A DNA stretch of 64,000 bases from an uncultured Mycoplasmatota bacterium (GTDB lineage: Bacteria; Bacillota_I; Bacilli_A; RF39; UBA660), in contig URZY01000007.1 of NCBI GenBank assembly GCA_900552495.1, forward strand, positions 1 to 64,000, in the 5' to 3' direction. The notes under the pieces were generated by a model. It searched no databases. It had not been told where the DNA came from and saw only the letters and a list, made by a program, of their open reading frames with translations. The translations under genes were made by a program, and so were the position numbers. Positions 35,448 through 44,902 of this stretch are shown piece after piece; position 1 is the stretch's first letter; the number at the start of each line of letters is the position of its first letter.

Positions 35448-38400
35448 ATGTCTAAATTTATAGAAATACAAAGCTCAATTTTAAGTCTAGGACCTGGAGA
35501 ATATCAACGTCTTTGTTCTACATATGCCATTCAAAAATACAATCTTAATAACATGCATGATATAGGCAGTAAAGAAGGTACTAATAAAACAACAATAGGA
35601 ATTCCAGATTCATATTCAGTTGATGATAACGGTAAATATATATTACTAATGTATGGTACTGTTGAAAAAAAATCAGTTTCAAAGTTAACAACAGATATTA
35701 TAGATGCTGCAAACGGCAAAAAGACAGGACTAATAAAAAAGCAAATAAAAGAAATCATATGTTTTCATACTAACACAAATATAAAGCCAGGAGAATATAA
35801 CAAATTGGTTAATTTAATCCCAGATATTAAAATTACTTTAATTGATATTGACTCTTTAGCACATGATATAGATGAAAACTATCATAATATTGCAAATGAT
35901 TATTTAAACATTCCTATAGATACAAATCAAATTAGTGATATAAATACATTTATTGAGCGTTATGATAAGAATTCTATAAACGCCCCATTAAACATTGATT
36001 TTGTATATAGAAAAGATAAAGATACAATTTACAAAAATGCATTGGATTCAAAAATGACAATAGTTACTGGAAAACCAGGTACTGGGAAAACAAAAATATC
36101 TTTAGAAGTTCTAAAAAAACTTGAAAAAAATGAAAACTATTCTTCACTATGTATTAGAATAAATGGATTAGAGCTCTACAATGATATCAAGACGGCCATA
36201 AAAAATGATAAAAATTATATTATATTTTTTGACGATATTAATAATCTTAATGGTTTAATGTCTGTGGTTGATTTAATTGTAACTAATAAAAATGAAAATA
36301 TTAAAATACTAGCAACAGTTAGAGATTATTTGTTAGATGAAGTATTAAAAAAACTTAATTTACTAATAGAGCCAAGTGTATGCATCTTAAATAAAATGAA
36401 TGATTCGGAAATTATTAATATTTTAGAAAATACATATAATGTCAAAAATAAAGAATGGCAACAAAAAATTCTAAAGATATCTAATGGTAATCCACGATTA
36501 GCAATAATGAGTTTTATTTCAGTTAGAGACGGAAAAATAGACTCTCTAAATAGTGTTTATGATATTTTTAAAAATTATTATGATAATGTAATTAATTATA
36601 AAAAACTATCTGATTATGAAATAAAAGTTCTGTTTTATATAGCTTTGTTATCACCAATTAGTACATCAAACGAAATTGTAAGTAATTATCTAAAAGAATT
36701 GGAAATATTTAATATAGAAACATTTAAAAAATTAAGAGATATGGAATTAATTGATTATTTTAATGATGATGCTTTAAAAATATGTGATCAAAATTTTTCT
36801 AATTATTTAGTATATAAGTATTTGATAATAGATAAGACTATTAATATTTCGAATTTATTAAAACAAGTATACCCTAATTTTATTAACAAATTTATAAATG
36901 TTATAAATATGATAAATGAACAATTTTATGATGCCAACACACTTAATTATATAACACAAGAAATAGATACTGTTTGGAATGAAGAACCATATAATAGTGA
37001 CTGGAAATTTGTAGATTATTTCCATAATGTTAATGTATCAAAAGCATTACTAAAAATTAAAAATAAAATTGAAAGTTATGCTAAAGAAGAAATGCCTGAG
37101 GAAATAAAATATAAAAACAATGTATATTTAAGTGATAATCTATTAAGTTTAATATCTGATTTCAAAGATACTGAATATTTAAAATTGTCTTTTGAATTAT
37201 TATTATCATATCTTGAAAAAAGACCTAGTTTATATAATGAAATATGTAAAAGTATAAAGGATTATTGGCTAATAACAAATCCATATCCAGATTTTTTGTT
37301 AGAAACAGAAATTATTAACGTATTGTTTTCAAAGTATAAAACAACAACTATAATTAAAATGAGAGAAATATATAAAATTTTATTAGAACAATCTTTATTA
37401 TATTGTTTAGAATTAGAGTTTCATATTAGCAAACAAGGAAATACTCCAAGAACTATTAATTTCATTACAATAAAATTACAAGAGAATGATAAAATTTTCT
37501 CATTTAGAAAACACCTATATGATATAGTATTTCAATTGTGCAATGAAGACGAAACTAATTATAATATATTATTAAATGAGTCAATTTGGTTCTACGATGA
37601 AGATCAAAAAGCAATATTGGAAAATGATATAAAATATTTAGACGAAAAGTTCTTTGTAACATGGGATAATATATCAATAATACAAGGTAAAATACTATTT
37701 TTATTAAAAGAAAAATGTCAAAAGCTTAATATAGAACCACCAACTTCATTAGAAAAATATAAAGAATGTCCAGAGTTTCTAATAATTAATATGTTCGAGA
37801 AATATGATTATGATGAAAAAAACGATGAATTATTGTGCTACTTAGAAAATAAGAGTCAAGATTGCTATAACACGATATTTCTAATACTTAAAAAGGTTGA
37901 AGAATATAATATAAATGTTGATAGTTGGAAAATACATAATTCATTAGACCTATTATTTAAACAAGTATTAGAAAAAGATACAACTTTATTTGAAGAAATA
38001 TTTATTTTATATTTAGAATCAGATTGCCCTTTTACGAATGGGTTATTCTTTATTAGAAATCTTGTAGATAAAAATATACTAGAAAAAACATTAGACAATA
38101 TAATAAAAAGCAGTACATCGAAAAAACACTATTTATTATCTTGTATACTAAATAATTATTATGATGAAAAATATATGCTAGTAGTAAAAGATTTTATAAA
38201 AAATCAAAAAACTATGAATAAATATACTTTATCAATTGAAGCTATTTTTGAATACTCTAAATATAATGAAGATTTATTAGAAAACTACACTAAAGACATA
38301 TTAACTGAAAATGATTTTGGATTATATTCTAGTTTTACAAATTCATTTGTTGATAAAGAGTTTGTTGAAACTATATACAATGCTTTTGATAATAAAAAAA

Positions 38401-39065
38401 CACTTGAAGAATTATATTTAAAATCTATAAAATGTCATAGTGATTACAATGGGAATATGGGATTTTTATTATGTATAAATAATTACGATTTTTTAAATAA
38501 AATACTTGAAACAGAATCATATGATCATACTGGAAAAATAAGAAATATTGTAAAAAGCATATGGAAACATGCTAAACATAAAGACATTATCTCATATAAT
38601 TATGATAAAATAGTTGAGTCTAATTTCGGATATTTACGATTACATAGGTTATTCGATTTTGATAATGAAGAAAATATAAAAAAGAATCAATTAGAATGGT
38701 TTAAAGAGAAAATATTAGAAATTAAAGAAGATAAAGATAAAATTTATTATTTATTTTATGTAATTGGTGATAAAGAAAATTGTTTAAAAAAAGAATTAAT
38801 TCTTTTTCTATTAGATAACACAAGTAATATTGAAATATTTAAACAAATAAGTTTCTTTTCGCATTCGGAATCATGGAGCGGAAGCAGAATTCCAAATATC
38901 GAACGAAAAATTGAATTTATTCAATCAATATTAAGTGAGATAAAAGCCAAAAATGATTTGATATACATGGAACATATAGAGTATTTAAATGAAAGAATAA
39001 AACTTTATAAAAAAGAAATTAAAAGAACTCAAATAGAAGAATACATAGATGATTTTCTTAATTAA
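35448..39065 (+). CDS. Nuclease-STAND-like NTPase, candidate anti-phage protein
   Basis: 1205 residues. The N-terminal 150 residues look like a PD-(D/E)xK-type nuclease: GPGEYQRL (Glu18), GIPDSYSV (Asp54) and YGTVEKK (Glu73, Lys75). Then an NTPase with Walker A GKPGTGKT (208-215), Walker B IIFFDD (258-263) and an ATVRDY block. The remaining 800 residues are helical, probably repeats that sense a target, as in STAND proteins such as Avs. Known relatives bind a phage protein and then cut DNA. AAGGAGG and an own promoter precede it. No gene that looks like a partner follows. Domain calls are by eye. Confidence 0.7.
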   Translation: MSKFIEIQSSILSLGPGEYQRLCSTYAIQKYNLNNMHDIGSKEGTNKTTIGIPDSYSVDDNGKYILLMYGTVEKKSVSKLTTDIIDAANGKKTGLIKKQIKEIICFHTNTNIKPGEYNKLVNLIPDIKITLIDIDSLAHDIDENYHNIANDYLNIPIDTNQISDINTFIERYDKNSINAPLNIDFVYRKDKDTIYKNALDSKMTIVTGKPGTGKTKISLEVLKKLEKNENYSSLCIRINGLELYNDIKTAIKNDKNYIIFFDDINNLNGLMSVVDLIVTNKNENIKILATVRDYLLDEVLKKLNLLIEPSVCILNKMNDSEIINILENTYNVKNKEWQQKILKISNGNPRLAIMSFISVRDGKIDSLNSVYDIFKNYYDNVINYKKLSDYEIKVLFYIALLSPISTSNEIVSNYLKELEIFNIETFKKLRDMELIDYFNDDALKICDQNFSNYLVYKYLIIDKTINISNLLKQVYPNFINKFINVINMINEQFYDANTLNYITQEIDTVWNEEPYNSDWKFVDYFHNVNVSKALLKIKNKIESYAKEEMPEEIKYKNNVYLSDNLLSLISDFKDTEYLKLSFELLLSYLEKRPSLYNEICKSIKDYWLITNPYPDFLLETEIINVLFSKYKTTTIIKMREIYKILLEQSLLYCLELEFHISKQGNTPRTINFITIKLQENDKIFSFRKHLYDIVFQLCNEDETNYNILLNESIWFYDEDQKAILENDIKYLDEKFFVTWDNISIIQGKILFLLKEKCQKLNIEPPTSLEKYKECPEFLIINMFEKYDYDEKNDELLCYLENKSQDCYNTIFLILKKVEEYNINVDSWKIHNSLDLLFKQVLEKDTTLFEEIFILYLESDCPFTNGLFFIRNLVDKNILEKTLDNIIKSSTSKKHYLLSCILNNYYDEKYMLVVKDFIKNQKTMNKYTLSIEAIFEYSKYNEDLLENYTKDILTENDFGLYSSFTNSFVDKEFVETIYNAFDNKKTLEELYLKSIKCHSDYNGNMGFLLCINNYDFLNKILETESYDHTGKIRNIVKSIWKHAKHKDIISYNYDKIVESNFGYLRLHRLFDFDNEENIKKNQLEWFKEKILEIKEDKDKIYYLFYVIGDKENCLKKELILFLLDNTSNIEIFKQISFFSHSESWSGSRIPNIERKIEFIQSILSEIKAKNDLIYMEHIEYLNERIKLYKKEIKRTQIEEYIDDFLN

Positions 39066-39106
39066 GAATTAATATTAATTTAAAAAGATAATTTGTTATA
39101 CTTCCA

Positions 39107-39135
39107 TTGAAAAAATATAGAAATTCATATATAAT
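39107..39135 (+). promoter_or_regulatory. Sigma-A promoter of the relaxase leader RNA
   Basis: TTGAAA at 39107-39112 and TATAAT at 39130-39135 with a 17-base spacer. Confidence 0.8.
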
Positions 39136-39141
39136 GTTCAT

Positions 39142-39251
39142 AGAAAGAGAGCAAGTTCGTAAGCTGTAGTTTAACTGCTCCAAATTAATAGGAAACTCGG
39201 AAATTAACTTCTGAGAGTAATAAATGCTAACTAGAAATAGTTAGTTTTTTT
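39142..39251 (+). ncRNA. Structured leader RNA before the relaxase, class unknown
   Basis: From the predicted start near 39142 the RNA has three hairpins in row: GAGCA-A-GTT/AACTGCTC (39149-39180), CTCGGAA/TTCTGAG (39196-39215) and the terminator CTAACTA/TAGTTAG (39227-39244) with seven T. The relaxase ribosome site follows at once. It could be an attenuator or riboswitch, or a free small RNA. It matches no class that I recognise. Confidence 0.6.
39227..39251 (+). terminator. Intrinsic terminator at the end of the leader RNA
   Basis: CTAACTA and TAGTTAG form a perfect stem around GAAA, followed by seven T, just before the relaxase gene. Confidence 0.85.
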
Positions 39252-39274
39252 GTTATGTAAAGGAGTTGATTTAT

Positions 39275-39916
39275 GTGTTAAAGACAGAAACAAAAGAATT
39301 AAAAATAAGTGATAAACTAAAAAGACAAATTGATATGATTGGTAGATTTACCAATACTACTCCAGTTATAAATAATGGATGTGTTAAAAATATAATTGGT
39401 ACTAATGTTGCCTATGTTATGCCACATATCATAGTTATTAAGAATAATAAATACCTAATGTTTGATGAATGCGATGTTGTTTATATAAATACATTTAATA
39501 ATAAAATAGAATTTAAAGATTTAGATTATAAAAAGAAAATGACCGAAGTTTATAAAAAACAAGTTGATGACTTAGAATTAATTGTTCCTAATTTTATAGT
39601 TTGTAGTGCTATTATTCATTACGATGAGACTAGTCCGCATATGCATGTTGTTGGTGTACCTATTAAGTATAACTGTAAAAACGGTATGTCTATTCAAGTA
39701 GGAAAAACAGATGTTTTCACAAGAGAATCATTAAGAAAAATACAAGATAAAATGAGAACACTATGTATTGAAGAATACAATAATGAATATAATTTGTCTT
39801 CAACTTTAAAGAAAAAGTTAAAAGGAAGAAATCGAGATATTCGTATATCAAATATGAATAATTATCAAGAAACAAAAGATTTAATCGAAAAGAATCAAAA
39901 AATATTGATTCAATAA
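39275..39916 (+). CDS. MobV/Pre-type relaxase, N-terminal part (frame-shifted)
   Basis: About 213 residues before a stop. The motif HYDETSPHMHVVGVP carries the His residues and acid pair of Mob_Pre relaxases, which nick oriT and start transfer. The family is usually about 400 residues with a C-terminal coiled coil; here the rest continues in the -1 frame (39863-40473). The shift lies in an A-rich stretch with a run of six A at 39897-39902. AGGAG is nine bases before the GTG at 39275; a TTG at 39266 touches it. The catalytic part is complete and could work alone. Confidence 0.8.
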   Translation: MLKTETKELKISDKLKRQIDMIGRFTNTTPVINNGCVKNIIGTNVAYVMPHIIVIKNNKYLMFDECDVVYINTFNNKIEFKDLDYKKKMTEVYKKQVDDLELIVPNFIVCSAIIHYDETSPHMHVVGVPIKYNCKNGMSIQVGKTDVFTRESLRKIQDKMRTLCIEEYNNEYNLSSTLKKKLKGRNRDIRISNMNNYQETKDLIEKNQKILIQ

Positions 39917-40473
39917 ATAACAAATCTTTAGAATTAGAAAAAGAAAATTTAAATATAAAAGATAAAATAACCACATTAAAAAAAGCACCACTTACTAAAG
40001 ATAGTTATTTAATATCCAGTGAAGATAAACAAAAAATTGAAAGTTATATTGATAAAATTAATAAAGTTAATGAAGAATATCGTAATATAAAAGAACTATC
40101 TTCTTCATTAAATAGTTTAAGTCAAACAATAAAAGAAGATAAAGAAACAATCAAAATACTAACTGAAAATCACAAATCATTAGAATTACGTGTTAGTAAT
40201 TTAACTTCTAAAAATAGTAAGCAAGAAGAAAGAATTGATGAACTAAGAAAAGATAATTTCAATCTTAAATATAGAGTTCAACAACTAGAAGAATTTTTTA
40301 ATAGGTTAATTAAATTAATAAAAAATATGTTTAAACGTAGTGACAAAAAAGAACAATATGCAGAGTTTGCTAATGATTTATATAGACACCAAATTATTAG
40401 TGATAAAACTATGGATGATATTAGAATTGCATATAATACTAAAACAAAAGAAAAAGATGATTTTGAGTTATAA
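39863..40473 (+). pseudogene. Relaxase C-terminal coiled-coil part in the -1 frame
   Basis: An open frame without its own start or ribosome site continues the relaxase. It encodes a long Lys/Glu/Asn-rich coiled coil ('NKSLELEKENLNIKDK', 'RIDELRKDNFNLKYRVQQLEE') and ends in FEL-stop at 40473. Joined to the N-terminal part it gives about 400 residues, the normal MobV size. Either one base was lost or gained in an A run, or ribosomes slip back there (CAA AAA ATA). Confidence 0.7.
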
Positions 40474-40488
40474 CACTCATTATCATCT
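40452..40488. terminator. Bidirectional terminator after the relaxase
   Basis: AAAGATGAT and ATCATCTTT pair, with GAG and CTC pairing further inside, between the convergent relaxase and XRE-VanZ genes. Confidence 0.75.
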
Positions 40489-41352
40489 TTTTATCTTATT
40501 ATAAATTAAATAAAATATCATCATTCCAAAAGTACATATTATTAAATCATCTATATCTAATACACCAACTTTAAAAACAAATTGAAATAGTTCAATCAAT
40601 AATATAATAGTAACTGATAAAGCAAAATTAAATTTAAACTTTTTAACTTTAAATAGTTCTATAATAAAATATTCCAATGGCATAAACACTAACAAGTTAC
40701 CAAATATATTAATTATTATAGAATAAATATTGCCCTTATTAATTACATCAATAATTGATTTAAATGGTATTAAATTATAACTATTAATACTACTATATCT
40801 AGCAAAAATAACCATATTAAACAACAATATTATATAATATACAAATATTATTATTTGAGAAAGTTTTTTAACTTTCTCTTTATCTTCAATTTTTTCAACA
40901 TAATTATTTCCATATATTTTATTACCAATAATTACAAAAATAGAAGCAATTACCATAATAAATAGTCTAACAAAATAATTCAATTCAACATTTGGATCAT
41001 ACTCAAATTTTAAATAAAACAAGAATGACAAAATTGATAATACATAAAAGAATACTACAAGTTTAAATTGAATATTAAATCTATTCTTTTTAGTAATCTC
41101 ATTATATTCAAGTAATTGTTCAATATTATCTTTGGGTTTCTTGTTTTCTTCACCATTCAATAATTCTGATACTTCAATATTTAATTCTTTTGATAATGGA
41201 AGAAGTAAAGATATATCGGGAGTACCTCTACCAGTTTCCCATCTTGAAATTGCTTTTTCTGTCACAAATAACTTTTCTGCTAATTCATCTTGAGTAATTC
41301 CTAATTCTTTTCTTTTTTGTTTTATGAAATTAGAAATTTTATTTAGATCCAT
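40483..41352 (-). CDS. XRE-VanZ fusion membrane protein
   Basis: About 289 residues. The N-terminal helix-turn-helix (FIKQKRKELGITQDELAEKL, then AISRWETGRGTPD) is joined by a linker to about six membrane helices. The last 110 residues carry the VanZ pattern: SYNLIPFKSI, NIFGNLLVFMPLEY, 'LIELFQFVFKVGVLDIDDLI' and a closing Gly-rich helix. VanZ proteins give low-level teicoplanin or lipoglycopeptide resistance. GGTGA is five bases before the ATG at 41352. It overlaps the upstream membrane gene. Confidence 0.82.
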   Translation of the reverse strand: MDLNKISNFIKQKRKELGITQDELAEKLFVTEKAISRWETGRGTPDISLLLPLSKELNIEVSELLNGEENKKPKDNIEQLLEYNEITKKNRFNIQFKLVVFFYVLSILSFLFYLKFEYDPNVELNYFVRLFIMVIASIFVIIGNKIYGNNYVEKIEDKEKVKKLSQIIIFVYYIILLFNMVIFARYSSINSYNLIPFKSIIDVINKGNIYSIIINIFGNLLVFMPLEYFIIELFKVKKFKFNFALSVTIILLIELFQFVFKVGVLDIDDLIICTFGMMIFYLIYNKIKR

Positions 41353-41986
41353 TTTTATCACCTACCAATTCGCAGTTATGTGTTTCTAAATATGCTTCAT
41401 ATTCATCATGTGTTTTTTCATTTCGTTCGTTATAAGATATATTTATTATACCACTAATATTTAAAATCTCATAATGCTTACCTATACTATAATGAAAACT
41501 ATCCATAGCACCAGCAGAAAATGAATATACTTCGTAATTATTATCACAATAATAGTGCATATCATCATATATGTCATTCATACCACTTTCTTCGTCTAAT
41601 CCTGTACCAAATGCTAGTAGAAAGGCAAAAAATAATGGCAAGAAAAATATATAACCAAATATTACTACCAAGACTGAAATAATTTTTATAGAATGTTTTT
41701 CCATAAATCCTGTTATACATAATAATATGATATTAGAAAAAGCAAAAAAGCATTGTAGTGTATTTTTAGAAAATAACCATATTAATAAATAAACAGTAAT
41801 TATTAATGTTTTATATTTTATTCTCTTCCTAAAAACAATTAAAATAATTGCATTTACTATTATTAGAGCAAACATGAATATTTGATATAACAATCCATAA
41901 ATTTTTAAACTCTCTAAAAACAAATTATAAATTATAAACAACATTAGCATGGCCAAAGCATAATAATCAATGAAGTTTTTCCTCAT
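41339..41986 (-). CDS. Membrane protein coupled to the XRE-VanZ gene, unknown
   Basis: 215 residues: five or six membrane helices in the first 135 residues, then an outer domain with acidic and aromatic residues (DDMHYYCDNNYEVYSF). The C-terminal end is polar and contains a single Cys pair with the outer Cys. I recognise no family. AGAAGGGC precedes the ATG. It overlaps the XRE-VanZ start by 14 bases, so the two are translated together. Confidence 0.6.
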   Translation of the reverse strand: MRKNFIDYYALAMLMLFIIYNLFLESLKIYGLLYQIFMFALIIVNAIILIVFRKRIKYKTLIITVYLLIWLFSKNTLQCFFAFSNIILLCITGFMEKHSIKIISVLVVIFGYIFFLPLFFAFLLAFGTGLDEESGMNDIYDDMHYYCDNNYEVYSFSAGAMDSFHYSIGKHYEILNISGIINISYNERNEKTHDEYEAYLETHNCELVGDKNGSK

Positions 41987-42100
41987 AAAAAGCCCTTCTT
42001 TCTAAAACAATCTTATTATAATTGCAAAAAGAAGTCACCCTATGAATCGTAGGATTCAAATAAATATGGTATAATAGTTAATTGCAAAGGAGGTTTGTTT

Positions 42101-42439
42101 ATGGAACAAAAAATGGATGAATTAATTAAAAGTATTAACAATCTATCTGGTTTTTCATGGAGTGACTTAATTAGTCTGATTGCTTTAATTGGTTCATGGA
42201 TTACTATATTTTTTTTATTAAAAGAAAAGCAAGAAAACAATAGACCATATTTACAAATATCATTTGAATTAGTAAAATCAAATCTTACATGTATTGTATT
42301 AAGAAATGTTGGTAAAGTACCATTAGTATTAACAAATATACATTATGATGAAGAATTTATTAATCAACTTAATGAAAGAGATAGAAAATACTTGAATGAT
42401 AACAAAATTAAAAACCACATACTCAACATATTAGACTAG
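42101..42439 (+). CDS. Small single-pass membrane protein at the element end
   Basis: 112 residues. A short N-terminal helix, one membrane helix (about 22-42) and a polar part with 'RPYLQISFELVKSN' and 'VLRNVGKVPLVLTNI'. Similar proteins are usually longer after this block, so this copy may be truncated by the element end. AAAGGAGG is eight bases before the ATG at 42101 and TATAAT lies at 42070-42075. It stops nine bases before the copA stop codon, in the opposite direction. Confidence 0.55.
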   Translation: MEQKMDELIKSINNLSGFSWSDLISLIALIGSWITIFFLLKEKQENNRPYLQISFELVKSNLTCIVLRNVGKVPLVLTNIHYDEEFINQLNERDRKYLNDNKIKNHILNILD

Positions 42440-42447
42440 AAGATAAC

Positions 42448-44652
42448 TTACACATCTTTTATATTCTTTAATAATAATGTATTAGCTATAACTGTCAAAC
42501 TGCTTAATACCATTGCCAAACTTGCAATCATTGGATTTATAAAAATACCTATTGGTTTAAAGAACCCTATTGCTACTGGTATCATCAACCCATTATAAAA
42601 GAATGCCCAAAATAAGTTTTGCTTTATATTACGCACCGTTTTTTTACTAATATTAATTAGGTTTAAAATAGAATGTAAATCATTTTTAGTTAAAATAACA
42701 TCTGCCGAATCAAGAGCGATATCCGTTCCACTCTGCACACTTACTCCAATATCAGCCTTAGCAAGTGCTGGACTATCATTTATTCCATCCCCGCACATCA
42801 TTACTTTTTTACAATCTAATTTCATTTTTTTTATTATCTCAGCTTTCCCTACTGGAGAAACATCAGCTATAACTTTTGTAATCTTCAATTCTGTAGCCAC
42901 TTTTTTAGCAATTTCTTTATTATCACCTGTCAACATAATTGTTTGAATTTTCTGACTATTTAATTTTCCTATCACTTCTTTAGCATTTTCTCTTACAATA
43001 TCATTAACACCAATTAAAGCAATGATTTCAGCATCCCTAATAACATAAACAATACTATTTCCTTGTAAAGATAATCTTTCCTCTTCTTTTACATATTCAT
43101 TTTTAATACCATACTTGGTAACAATTTTTCTATTACCAAGAATTATTTTATGTTTTTGAATTTTCCCGACAATTCCATAACCAGCTATATTTTCAACATC
43201 TCTAACAGGAAGTTTGCCTTGCTTTTTTTCAACCATATAATCTACAAATGCCTTTCCTATTGGATGCGTTGATTTTGCTTCCAAACTTCCAGCTAACCTT
43301 ATTACTTCTTCATCTGCTAAATCACTATAATTCTGTATTTCTGATATTTTTAATTTTCCATAAGTTAAAGTCCCTGTCTTGTCGAAAACAACAGTATCAA
43401 TTTTAGTAGCCATTTCTAATACTTCACTTTTCTTTACTAATATTCCATTACTAGCACAAATACCTTCACTTACAACCATTGCTAAAGGAGTGGCAAGACC
43501 CAAACTACAGGGACAAGCTACCACCAAAATTGTTACAAAAGAACTTACAGCAATAGAAATATCATAACCTAACAACAAATATCCACCAAATGATATAATT
43601 GCGATAGCCATAACTGCTGGTACAAAATATCCCGAAATCCTATCTGCAATCTTTGCTATCGGCGCTTTTATATTACTTGCCTCTAGCACCAACCTAACTA
43701 TTTCTGACACTGTCGATTCCCTTCCAATTTTTTCTGCTCTATATCTTACAAAACCATCATAGTTAAAACTTCCCGCAATAACTTTTTCTCCTACTTTTTT
43801 AACGCTAGGTTTACTTTCTCCAGTAATAAAAGTCTCATCTAAATGAGCCATTCCTTCTATAATTTCACCATCAACTGCAATCTTCTCACCAGGTTTACTA
43901 ATTAAAATATCACCCTTTTTTATTTCATCCAACGTAACAATTTTCTCTTTACCATCAATCTCAACAGACGCACACTGAGGCGTTATCTCTATTAACTTCT
44001 TTATTGCCTCCTTAGTTTTATCACTACTAATTCCCTCTAAAAATCTTCCCAACTTTATAAAATAAATTACAATCGCCGCTGACTCAAAATACAGATTATC
44101 TAAATAATCATAATCTCCATTTAATATCATCACTACTCCATATAAACTATATATAAAACTACTAAGTACTCCTATTGTTACTAAAGTATCCATATTAGGA
44201 ATTCTATGAATCAAATTTTTAAAGCCATTTTTTAAAATATCAAAACCATATATTAAAAATAAACTTGTTAAAACTAATAATATAAATATATATTCAAATG
44301 AATTTTCCTTGGGATTAACAAAAGTAGGAATTCCAAACATATGCCCCATTGATATATATATCAAAATAAAAGCTAGTCCAGTAAAAATAACTAATTTAAT
44401 TTTCTCATTCTTTACTTTTCTTTCTAACTTCAACTCCTTAAAAACACCTAAACTAACAAAGCCAGCTTGTTTAACATACCTTTCTATCTTTTCTTGATCC
44501 AAAATATTTTCATCATAATCAATCGTAGCATTTGCCATCACAAGATTTACACTAGCATTAATAATTCCGTTCTGTTTATTCAAATATTTTTCTAAGCCAT
44601 TTGAACAAGCACTGCATGTCATTCCTTCTATTGATAAAATTATCTTTCTCAT
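42448..44652 (-). CDS. copA: Copper-exporting P-type ATPase
   Basis: 734 residues. One N-terminal metal-binding domain (GMTCSAC), then membrane helices with the Cu(I) motif ACPCSLG (about 377), phosphorylation site DKTGTLT (about 423), the His-Pro motif (KSTHPIGKA), GDGINDSPAL, and the last helices with FFYNGLMIP and MVLSSLTV (the Met-x-x-Ser-Ser of copper pumps). It expels Cu(I). Two bases separate it from copZ, and the whole csoR-copZ-copA run is under the CsoR operator. Confidence 0.95.
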   Translation of the reverse strand: MRKIILSIEGMTCSACSNGLEKYLNKQNGIINASVNLVMANATIDYDENILDQEKIERYVKQAGFVSLGVFKELKLERKVKNEKIKLVIFTGLAFILIYISMGHMFGIPTFVNPKENSFEYIFILLVLTSLFLIYGFDILKNGFKNLIHRIPNMDTLVTIGVLSSFIYSLYGVVMILNGDYDYLDNLYFESAAIVIYFIKLGRFLEGISSDKTKEAIKKLIEITPQCASVEIDGKEKIVTLDEIKKGDILISKPGEKIAVDGEIIEGMAHLDETFITGESKPSVKKVGEKVIAGSFNYDGFVRYRAEKIGRESTVSEIVRLVLEASNIKAPIAKIADRISGYFVPAVMAIAIISFGGYLLLGYDISIAVSSFVTILVVACPCSLGLATPLAMVVSEGICASNGILVKKSEVLEMATKIDTVVFDKTGTLTYGKLKISEIQNYSDLADEEVIRLAGSLEAKSTHPIGKAFVDYMVEKKQGKLPVRDVENIAGYGIVGKIQKHKIILGNRKIVTKYGIKNEYVKEEERLSLQGNSIVYVIRDAEIIALIGVNDIVRENAKEVIGKLNSQKIQTIMLTGDNKEIAKKVATELKITKVIADVSPVGKAEIIKKMKLDCKKVMMCGDGINDSPALAKADIGVSVQSGTDIALDSADVILTKNDLHSILNLINISKKTVRNIKQNLFWAFFYNGLMIPVAIGFFKPIGIFINPMIASLAMVLSSLTVIANTLLLKNIKDV

Positions 44653-44654
44653 AA

Positions 44655-44864
44655 TTAATCTTCCTTTACTGTAAAACCAAGATCAGCTATTTTTTCTTCG
44701 ATAGTCTTTTTATCAATTATTTTCTGAGCTTTTATAATAACAGTTCCATTTTCATGATTTGCTATAACGCCCCTAACACCATCTATAGTACCTAATGCAT
44801 TAACTATTCTTCTCTCACACCCTTCGCACATCATTCCTGAAACCAAAATTTTAATTTCTTGCAT
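44655..44864 (-). CDS. copZ: Copper chaperone, HMA domain (CopZ-like)
   Basis: About 69 residues, a single heavy-metal-associated domain with GMMCEGCERRI, whose two Cys bind Cu(I). It passes copper to CopA or buffers it. AAGGTG is six bases before the ATG at 44864. Second gene of the csoR-copZ-copA operon. Confidence 0.9.
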   Translation of the reverse strand: MQEIKILVSGMMCEGCERRIVNALGTIDGVRGVIANHENGTVIIKAQKIIDKKTIEEKIADLGFTVKED

Positions 44865-44902
44865 CTTCATCACCTTTCATATTCTATTAATTATCTTACA
44901 AA

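Larger units (their letters stand above)
30139..42440. mobile_element. Tn4451-like mobilizable element with defence cargo (ends approximate)
   Basis: The region between the tRNA-Gly terminator and copA holds transfer and integration genes: a large serine recombinase of the TnpX kind, a TnpV homologue, a MobC-like protein and a MobV-type relaxase like TnpZ. Its cargo includes a nuclease-NTPase, XRE regulators and a VanZ fusion. Tn4451-type elements excise as circles through the recombinase and are mobilised by a helper. I could not find the exact ends, because serine recombinases leave only a short core repeat. The limits are set by the nearest chromosomal genes. Confidence 0.8.

Noticed and set aside
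39896..39904. Programmed -1 frameshift in the relaxase as a firm claim
   Set aside because: The site CAA AAA ATA is only partly slippery and no stimulating stem was seen. A simple indel is as likely, so it is reported only as an option.
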